From Xiphias gladius (lineage: Eukaryota; Chordata; Actinopteri; Istiophoriformes; Xiphiidae), in the NCBI RefSeq assembly GCF_016859285.1, contig NC_053414.1, positions 274,517-338,516 on the forward strand: DNA of 64,000 bases, read 5' to 3'. The position numbers and the translations under genes are program-made. Shown piece after piece: positions 55,766 to 64,000 of the stretch (positions are counted from its first letter, which is position 1; the number at the start of each line of letters is the position of its first letter). The notes under the pieces were generated by a model. That model was not told the DNA's origin. It ran no database searches and saw nothing but the letters and a program-made list of their open reading frames with translations.

Positions 55766-57779
55766 CAGGTTAACTAAAGTTCAGATTGAGCTGCGTTCAG
55801 GTACCAGAATTAGATTTTCCTGTGGGTCCATGTGGCTTCATCCAGAAGTTACCAATGTCAGTGCATGCGACTTCATATTTACTCCTCTTGGTTTGTTTGT
55901 AATAAGTCAATGTGAACATAAAATGCAACAGAATCAAAAGGCAACTACGGATATTTTTTCTTTGGTTCGTACAAACAGAAGCACAGGTGTGAAACATCAC
56001 TGAAGGCTGTTTCTTCAGTGACGCACCTGAATCGGTTGGACTCTTCTTTACCTGACAAAGAGCCAATTACAGCTGGAAACATTGTGCTTGGCTACATGTA
56101 ATAAACACAAAATTTAACGGGGAGCAGATGACAGTTTTTTTAAATCCCCCGGGAGAAAAAACATCCTTTCTCTGATCGGTGAATTCTAACACCATCAGTC
56201 GAATTGTTAGTCATGAATACTGGCTGATTCAGATCAGTGCCTGGTTATCTGGAGCATCACAAATTTTAACACATTTCAGTGGCCTGAGGATTAATAAACT
56301 CACTCAGTGCATTCAGTTCCAATTTAAGCCAAATAAAAAAAAAAAAAAAAAAGCTGAAGTGTCAGTTTGATGTGGTGTTGTCGAGAAAATATCCAGCTCC
56401 CCTCCTATAAATGAAGACGGCAAAAAAAGGAAAATTATGTGCATATTAATCAGCTGGCCGTCTCTTTTCAAAGTGTAGAAACTGTATCATGGTAGCGACA
56501 GTATGCTCTTCCTGAGCGGTGGAGACGAGCCTCCATTGCTCCTGTCAGACGATACTTTTGATGATGGTCTGTCACGTCAAAAGTATCCAGACATAAAAAC
56601 ATAAAGGCCGACCTGCTGCGTCATCGCTCTGCTTGTGTTTTCTGTTGGTTTTTTTTTTTGGCGGATCATGTTTGTTTGGTGTTTGTCTCTGGCTGCACTT
56701 TTCCACTCAGAGTCACTCAGGCGCACTTTTGTGTTTCTTTGGCATCTTGATGCCACATTGACAGTGACTGACAGAGGGAGCAGGTTGAGGGTTTGGTGTG
56801 TTGTTGCTCAAGGGGGAACTGGGGTTAAAACATGTGACCTTGCAGTCATGTGGCTGTGTCACGTCAGTGAGCAGGGAAAGTATCTGGTTTTAATGGTTAT
56901 CTCAGCAAATCTCACAGCGGCTTTGATGGTTTGAGCCACTCGAGGATGTTAAATTAACATTTTGTCTTTAAACATGACGCAGATGATCTCAGTGTGTTAC
57001 AGGACACATCACGACAGTAGTGAGATGACAGAGAATTAGGGGAGACAGTGATGGGGAAGGACATGCGAGTAAGGTCCTGGATACCAACCGGAAACATTGT
57101 GTTTCATGGTTGATGATTTGAACCCTTAGACCCTCGGGGCCAAGTGTGTTTGTTTCTACGGTCCGTCTCTGTCTTCAGCAGGTTTTATCAGCTGTAGTAA
57201 TCCTACTTATAAATGGAGCAATCTCAGTGGCGTTGTTGATACCTGGCATTAACAGGCATCCTACGTGATCCGATCGCAGGTGGACAGCTCTGAGTGCAGG
57301 TTTGACAGCAATCAAGACGACTCTAGGCTGCGTTAGAGATCCGATCGCTCAGACCACCTTCGGAGGTGGCACGTTCTTTTAGCAGAGTGAACGCAAACGG
57401 GTCCGGGGCCACATTGAAGGGCCGCCGACTCACCTGCCGTCCTCTGCGGATGTACGTATTCATTCGCAAACAAACACAAGTCGTAGAAATAGCGTAAAAC
57501 CGGCTGTGTCGCGATTTTGAAAAGCACACGCCAGGGAACAGACCCAGTCTGTTTCGTTTTGGTTTCTTCTCCTCCTCCTCCTTTTAATTTCCAGCAGACT
57601 AGCACAGGAAGTGCACTGCCGCCTCCCGCCAGTCTTAAACAGCAACGCATTTGGTCTTTACAAACAGGAACGACGTACGTGTTTACTTGCATATAGAGCG
57701 GGGAGGTGAGATCCGATCCCGGTTGGTCACTGGAGACGCACGCGGAGACCCATGTTATTGCCAGGTGTGAACACTGCCT

Positions 57780-57960
57780 GTCTGTCCGTTCGTCCGTCCT
57801 TTGATTTTCTCGACAGCCGCTCGTCCGATCCACTCCAGACTTTGCCGGTGTGTTGCCGAGGATCCAAGAAAGTGCACTGTCGACTGTGAAGTGGTTTGGA
57901 TCAGCGGTTCTCGAGAAAATTGAAAATGCGGACATAAATTGTTCTGTATAAACCCTATGC
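57780..57960 (+). repeat. Dispersed repeat with CGTCCGTCC and TCGACAGCCGCTCGTCCGAT
   Basis: TTCGTCCGTCC, TCTCGACAGCCGCTCGTCCG, CACTCCAGACTTTGCCGGTG, GAGGATCCAAGAAAGTGCAC and GATCAGCGGTTCTCGAGAAA: a repeat widespread in fish introns. Its minus-strand translation makes up part of the 224-codon frame there. Confidence 0.6.
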
Positions 57961-59034
57961 AGGCATCCGACTGACAGTCGCAACTGTGACATTATTACTG
58001 ATGTCACAGAATGTTGCTCTGTGAGTGCGAAAATAGAACCGGTTACTGTCGTCAGGCTACGTTAAACAAAAAACACGATATGGACCCAGTTTATCCCTTT
58101 TTCATCTTTCTCGAGGAAATGCATTTTACTCTTGAGACTTGAATGCCATCATGTAAATGTCTCGGATGTAAAAACAGTGATTACATGAGAGGAGCAAACT
58201 GCATCTTAGTAGAAGTAAAGATGATCAGCCTCTCAGTATCCCAGATGATAAAATCCAACAAAGCGATCTGCTGTCTGTGTGCAGCAGGATAAAAATGAGT
58301 ACATTACCGTCAGCGAGCTTCTTTCATTTCTGCGTAATCCAGTGTTTTCATAACAGTTTATGGGATAAGCCAGAAATTGGAAAATAATCCACAAAATGTA
58401 ATTTGTCTTTCCTGCTACGAAATTGAATTTTAAAGCTAAAGTTTGTAGAGGGACAAAGTAAAGAGCTGGTGTCTGGATTTCTGCAGCATTATTTTCATTG
58501 TATACTATCCTGCCAGACAGAAGGAACAAAATGGTATGAAAATGCTGCAGGTTAGAGTGTGTCGTCCCAGAGACATGTCTCAGTTCATACACATGATCTG
58601 AAGTGGCTGGAGGTTATATTTGCAATGTATGAACATATAAGGTCTCAATCTGCCTCAAACGAAGCAGTTGGTGTAACATATATATTTATTGTTCACAAAT
58701 GTGTAAAGCCCACATTAAAAAAAAAAACAACACAAAATTCATAGAACAAGTTGCTTCTCACGCATAACTATCTAAATTTAAATTAATCAAATAATATTTC
58801 ATTGATTAACTTCACATAGTTTCCGTCTGGTTAGCTACAAAACATTCCTGCAAGATCAAGATCTTACACTTCTCACAAGCAGTAAATGGTCCCCGAAATT
58901 TTTTAAACATTTCCCTTTAATGTACGAGTAACCTTTCTAACGGAAGATTTAACGGTCAGAGAAGCAAGATGCTATTAATACTTGGCACTCAGTCTTTTTG
59001 ATTTAAATATTAGAAAAGAACGCAGAATGTTCTC

Positions 59035-59125
59035 ATATTTAAGAAGCTGGAGGTAGCAAATGTTTGACGCTTTCGCTACAGAATTGAATGAAATGAACAA
59101 TTGATTATCAAATAGTTGCAGGTTA
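59035..59125 (+). repeat. End fragment of the GGGCTGCAAC-type dispersed repeat
   Basis: TTTAAGAAGCTGGAGGTAGC followed by ATGAACAATTGATTATCAAA and TAGTTGCAGGTTAATTTTG. Confidence 0.6.
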
Positions 59126-59444
59126 ATTTTGTTTTTCGCTAATTTTCCGCTATCAGACAATCCAGCATGCGGTTTGTTTGAAGCAGAGCATTATGGCACT
59201 GCATGATCCTGCAGACTCTCAACCCACCGCAGAGAAATCTCACTGATTCACCTCTTCAGTATGCAGTAAAATGTCCTGTATTGCCTCATTTCAGCACGTT
59301 ATTTGCGTGTGCGTGTTGAATTCCAGGCTTAAGTAGAATAATGTGTGAAGACTGTCAGGCTGTCTGATCTAGTGAAAATACATGTGCTCCGTAGTTGTTT
59401 AAGGTTGACTTTGTTTTGTTTTGTTTTTCCTCTTTTGATGGAGC

Positions 59445-59500
59445 TAGGCTAACAGTTTGCCCCTGCTTCCAGTCTTTGTGCTAAGCTAGAGGCTAAACGT
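59445..59500 (+). repeat. Dispersed repeat fragment, inverted copy of 2585-2640
   Basis: GCTAGGCTAACAGTTTGCCC and TTCCAGTCTTTGTGCTAAGC; the complement of the sequence near 2600. Confidence 0.6.
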
Positions 59501-61269
59501 GTCCTGGATCTGTCTCTGTACTGGACACAGAGATGAAAGCGATAACCTGAAACGTGTCTGTGGAGAAAACGGAGAACAAGAGCATTTCACAAGATGTTGG
59601 ACTGCTCCTTTTAAAAGTGAGGTACCACTTTAAGGCTGCATGTTTGATAGGAGCAGCTCCATAAAGTCACCCAATCCGACCATTTGAGCCTTTATGTTTA
59701 CTCTTTGTCATAAGCTTTGTGCTTTTTTGCTTGAGGAAGAGCATATTCTAGTTGTGAGTAAGAGGTTTTCTTTCTGTTGACTTCATCAAGTTCCCAGAAA
59801 CAAACAGAGCTGAGACGGCTGCAGTTGAATCATAATGATCTTCATGACAGCTGCAAGTGCTCTGTTTTTTTTAATTTTTTAATTAAAAAAAAAAAAAAAT
59901 CCCAGTACAGTAAGCAGGTCTGGCGCACATGGGTGCAAATGTTTACTGTTTGTTTTACCTGTTTGGAGTGCCAGATGAGTGGGTTTAATCATGGTTGGCA
60001 GTGCAGGTCAGTCGGTGCACCACTTTTTAACCAGACTGAAATGTCTTTTCAAATGCTGGATTGATTAACTGGAAATTTGGTGCAGACATTCATGGTCCCC
60101 ACAGGATGAATTGTAATGAACAGATAAAATATTCTTTCAAAGATTTAATTAAACTGAAGTTTACAAGCAGAGATTCATCAGCTGGAAATGATTTATGCGG
60201 CACTCATCTCTTCAGTTCAGTTGTTTGGTCTACACATGTGGCTCAGTTGGTGAAACAGACCTCCCAAAGCACCAGGGGCCAGAAGAAACCGTGCGCGTGC
60301 ACAAACGCAGCTGGGTAGACTGCAAGAATAATAACACAATCAGTGAAATTGGCAAACAACCTAAATAAACAATGTTTTACTCTAAGATTACGCCTCGCAC
60401 CTTATGTTTCGTGTCGTCATCATCATTTCACCTGCAGCTGGCTCTAGAAAACGGTGTGTGCGCCTGGTCTCAAGCGTGTGTGCGAGGCGCGCGCATTCTC
60501 ACTGCACGTTCTTCTTTTATAAAAACCAGTCTATGTGTGGCAAATGGGTTACGCAGGGTCTTTGTGCGTACACATCGTTTATACTTCTGGCCCCAGGTGA
60601 AGTCCTGGAACAGAATTCATTGTCGGCCATGACCACTCTTTACCTCATACTCTGTGAGACGACTCTTATGCCAAGTCTTCTGCCCTCGCTGTGCGTGTAG
60701 TAGCATAGCTATGTAGCCGGAAAAACGCACTTTGAGTAAAACTTGAAGAAAGCAGATGGTTCTTACTGGAGCAATTCTGAAACTGTGGAAACACTATTGT
60801 ATGAAACACAACAAATGCAATGGTAGTGATTTATAAATAAGAAACAGGTGAGATTCAATAAACCAGATTCATACAAAAGCCACAAGGAAAGTGAATCTGT
60901 ACAGTAATGAAGAAACTGGGTTGATGAAGGTTTAGAGAAGCTGTCAAATTGTGGCAGGATCTGGAACGATGTAGACCACATGGTAATAGTTAGGGCTTTC
61001 AATAAAGTGCAGCAACTAAAGTTTTGACATACAGAGTGTCTGCATCAGATTCAAAGCTGCTGAATTGTTTGTTGATGTTTTTTTTTTCTTTCTTACAGCC
61101 ATTGTGTTTTTAACGTGACAAACTCCCCCCATCTGGCACTGAAACAGGCTCTAAACTAACCTCACTAACTATAAAGCAGATCCAGTTTGAGCCCGGTGTG
61201 TTGTTTGCATTGAATTCCTTCTCTTTCTTTCCTCTTTTCCTGATTGTAAACACTAATCGTCACTCGTAG

Positions 61270-61341
61270 GACTCCCCCCTCCTAAACGAAATCCTGCACA
61301 CGTTGGCGCAGGCCAAACGCTCGCCCGGCCTCGACGCACAC
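61270..61341 (+). CDS. dlg1: Probable dlg1 exon 4 (24 codons, in frame)
   Basis: 72 bases between CACTCGTAG and the consensus donor GTAAGT, phase 0 on both sides, directly compatible with the phase-0 end of exon 3 at 54001. It encodes DSPLLNEILHTLAQAKRSPG and then LDAH. A long pyrimidine stretch (TTCTCTTTCTTTCCTCTTTT) precedes the acceptor. I do not recall this peptide from mammalian DLG1, where a KYRYQDED-type segment follows the equivalent position. So it is either a fish-specific or alternative cassette exon in the disordered linker, or a false exon. Confidence 0.65.
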
Positions 61342-64000
61342 GTAAGTACTGGACGCCTGCTGTTGGTGGGAGGGGGTGTCGATGTCATCCACCTTCGCCG
61401 CATGTCCCATCCAGTCCTCGTGTGCTTTGGACCATCGGAGGGGTGGGTGTTCGGGGTCCTGGGTCGGGGTCAGGGTCGCCCAGACGGCCTCAAGGTGTCG
61501 CTGTAGTTCGTTCACTCTATAACGTAAAACTGGAGTCTGAACGTGACTGAAGTGAAGCCAGAGCAGAAATCTTGAAACATGTCGTGTGGCTGGGAAGCAG
61601 CTGGACGATGAGAGAGAGAGAGAGAGAGACGACTAAATGTGGCACTCTGAAGTAAAACCGTGTTCAGTTTTAAAGACAAAGGCAAGTGTTGGTTTTTCTG
61701 TTAATGTTAGATTTATTTCTGTTTAATTTTAGTTTCCACTGCGCTCAGAAAGATGCATTTTAAAACATTATAAAATCCCTTTGCCGTAGGATTTGTTGTA
61801 TTTTTGATTAGGCTGGTAGCAAAAAGTACTGTTAATGTTAAATGAATCTGCACAATTATAAAATAAAAAGTGTAAATATGCCACGGGGAAGTTGATATTT
61901 ATATGCGGCAGAGCAGAGTCGTGATAAAAATGAGACGGCTTTCTGTTGCTTATCTTTTTTTTTTAATGCTCTTTCTGTAATAGTTCATAAACAGTTCTGT
62001 TTTTGACGTCTAATATTCCTTATAGGACAACGGAGTGACTGACAGACTTACATTTAATGAAGATCTTTTGAAACGGGAAAACTACAGAACAAAACAAAAC
62101 ACGGTGACAGGAGAGTCACTCAGCGGTGAGAATTCACAGAAGAGCTACAAATATTTCCAGAAGCCAAAACCCAAAGTTAGCCAGAGGACTGAAAATCTTT
62201 TATCATCTGTGAAGGAAATAAGTTCTTGCCACTGAAGGTCCCTGTCAGCGAATTCTGAAAAAAGAAAAAATTAAGTGACCTGGTGACAAACCTGAAAAAC
62301 TAAACACTCAATACTGCAATGCTCCACTGTAGAAGATAATACATACAATTTGTTGGGATTCTCGCATTGTACACTACCTGCTGTCACAACGTAGTGATGA
62401 GTAGTTAATGTGCAGACAGATCCAACCAAAACGTTGACACATTAATTTAGTTCAAATAAGCAAGTAAAAATCAGAATTCAGCTTGGTTCATGCTGTTGGA
62501 TGAAATGGGGGTCTTTTTTGTGTCCAGCTGCCTGGCGCTGCTCGGCAGGTTTCGCCTCTCTGGGTTTACGTTATGTTTTGGGCGTCATGTCAGCGACATG
62601 TTGAGGCGGTTCGTGCTGGGTTCAGGGGTCGTGGGTCATTGCGCTTCATTCATTTTGGTTCGTGTTGTCGGGTCTGAACAGTACACCTCCTGTCCTCAGA
62701 ACTACGAGCAGGTCCACACTGGCGGACAGATAGATCGCAGATACAGGGTCGAACCGTGAAGCGTTTCTTGCACAGTGTGGGATTCACCCGGGGAAAATAT
62801 CACAGCACAAAGGGAAAGGATAGTTGGAAATAGACAGTTGGATAGTTGGAGGTTTTTCATTGATTTGAAGTTTCATCCTCAATCTAAATTTTAAAGATGT
62901 GAAATGATGAATTTCAGGGATTTTTTTCTTTCTTCTTTTCTTTCTTTTTTCAACAATTTGGAGCACAGCTCTTCAGACTTTACTGTTTGTTTTTAAATGA
63001 ACAGTGTCTGTGAAATATTTCACATCTACTGGATTTGATTCTAACATTGAAGATTAAACAGCAAAAATCAAGTAATAATGAAGAGGTTAGCGTAGCATTG
63101 AGACCAAAATAGAGAAAGAAATGAGTAATTATTATGTACACTAACGATACAATACAATAAAAGTGATGGATGATCTCAAAAAATGGCTCCCGGTGTTTAA
63201 GTCACCCTGATGTTTATTTAGTGGAATAATCCAAGCAAACACTGGTAAGGTACTTTTAACTGACATTTAACCAACCTAACGCTACAGCACCTTTAACCAA
63301 ACTGAATGTTTGTACATTTCATTTTGACATAAACTTGAAAATGACCTCAACCAGCCTCCCTACCCCGGGACCCACCTCACTAGTTTGTGCTTCAAAATGA
63401 AAGTTTTCAGTCAGTTTTGGAAAGTAAGGCATCTCATCTTCAGTTTCGCTAATCTGACTCCTCGTCTCGCAGCTGCGACTGTGAACAGACTTTTTCAGTT
63501 TCACTCTGAGAGACTGGAGCTGTACTGATGTTCAGGTCCTTCATGGTGGTGGTTCATGTGGATTTCAGTTCTGGTTTCTGTGCAAGTTACAGTCCTATTT
63601 TGACTCTTTAGGTTCCTGTGTGTGCTTTCATGTTGTTATGATCTAAAATGCATCGGTCATCCTCCCATCTGTTCGTGTTTTAAGTTGTAATGCAGAAATA
63701 ACTGAACGTTAAATAGAGATGTAATGACCTGGTGTCCAGAGCAAAAGATCTGAGGGAAGTTTGAAGTATTTGTACCAGCTACAGGTTGTTCTTGTTCCTT
63801 TGTGTGACAATATACAGCATATTTACCTACTTTTCACCACTGTGACCCATTTATGTAAATTCTCACTATGAAGCTTTTGCCATAAACAAACATCGTCCAC
63901 CACTTGTAGCTGAGTTTGCAGCAGCTGCGATATCTGCCGGCTAAAATCAAAATCCAGAGCCAGAGCAGACACACAGCTCATAGTAACATTTGACCAGATT
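61342..64000 (+). other. dlg1: dlg1 intron 4 (incomplete)
   Basis: Runs off the window. Contains a GA run (61613-61629) and AT-rich DNA. Frames at 62035-62235 and 62490-62759 were inspected and show no MAGUK sequence. Confidence 0.6.
61613..61629. repeat. Short (GA)n run
   Basis: About eight GA units. Confidence 0.8.

Larger units (their letters stand above)
54002..61269 (+). other. dlg1: dlg1 intron 3
   Basis: 7268 bases. Holds dispersed repeats at about 55440-55765, 57780-57960, 59035-59125 and 59445-59500. The long minus-strand frame at 57333-58007 overlaps a repeat and is not a gene. No additional exon recognised. Confidence 0.7.

Noticed and set aside
57333-58007. 224-codon minus-strand frame
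   Set aside because: A large part is the reverse translation of a dispersed repeat (57780-57960) inside dlg1 intron 3. No domain.
60420-60700. GC-rich segment with GTGTGTGCGCCTGG and GCGCGCGCATTC motifs, possibly a SINE
   Set aside because: No tRNA-like A/B boxes or tail could be shown convincingly.
62025-62235. Possible further dlg1 exon after an acceptor-like TTCCTTATAG
   Set aside because: Encoded peptide (DNGVTDRLTFNEDLL...) does not resemble DLG1, no donor closes it in phase, and it runs to a stop.

Overview
The window looks like nuclear DNA of a ray-finned (percomorph-type) teleost. The coding parts are spliced with GT/AG introns. One gene family is related to the stonefish-toxin (SNTX/neoverrucotoxin) MACPF-like proteins, which are widespread in fish including non-venomous ones. 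The non-coding DNA is full of short fish-type dispersed repeats, a Tc1-like transposon, CR1/L2-like LINE fragments and simple repeats. There is no prokaryotic gene organisation. All family assignments were made by reading motifs; no database search was run.

Left part (about 4.0-26.4 kb): a small cluster of SNTX-family and GTPase genes. (i) On the minus strand lies a truncated SNTX-like copy: exon 1 at 6760-6859, exon 2 at 4098-4966, cut off by a (TA)n microsatellite. (ii) On the plus strand, 2.5 kb from that gene's start, is a stand-alone P-loop GTPase gene (9376-11928) with a Cys-rich module. It runs into a 3.9 kb minisatellite of 33-bp units (about 11095-14990) that encodes an acidic 11-residue repeat. 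A plausible native C-terminus (stop at 15039-15041) sits beyond the array but out of frame in this sequence. (iii) On the plus strand is a longer SNTX-like gene (22753-22849 joined to 23955-26122): MACPF-like region, helical linker, thioredoxin-like domain, two fibronectin type III domains, then the N-terminal edge of the same GTPase domain. The GTPase core has been removed by an internal deletion, and its tail survives as a relic to 26192. The two SNTX copies are inverted and nearly identical over about 800 bp, but diverged just outside that tract, which suggests gene conversion. A 1515-bp Tc1-like element (20625-22139) with a decayed transposase sits inside an older dispersed repeat between the GTPase gene and the second SNTX copy.

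Middle (26.4-35 kb): intergenic, with a MITE-like element with terminal inverted repeats (27929-28631) holding another repeat, a LINE reverse-transcriptase fragment (30440-30790), microsatellites, and a long polypyrimidine tract followed by a GGA-rich purine tract just upstream of the next gene.

Right part (35-64 kb): the 5' end of a DLG1 (SAP97) MAGUK scaffold gene on the plus strand. The start exon (35830-35848), the L27-domain exon (38925-39056), a third exon (53838-54001) and a probable 72-bp in-frame exon (61270-61341) are separated by introns of 3.1, 14.8 and 7.3 kb. The PDZ, SH3 and guanylate-kinase domains lie beyond the window. The introns hold many copies of a few dispersed repeat families, one of which carries a perfect palindromic oestrogen-response-element-like sequence.
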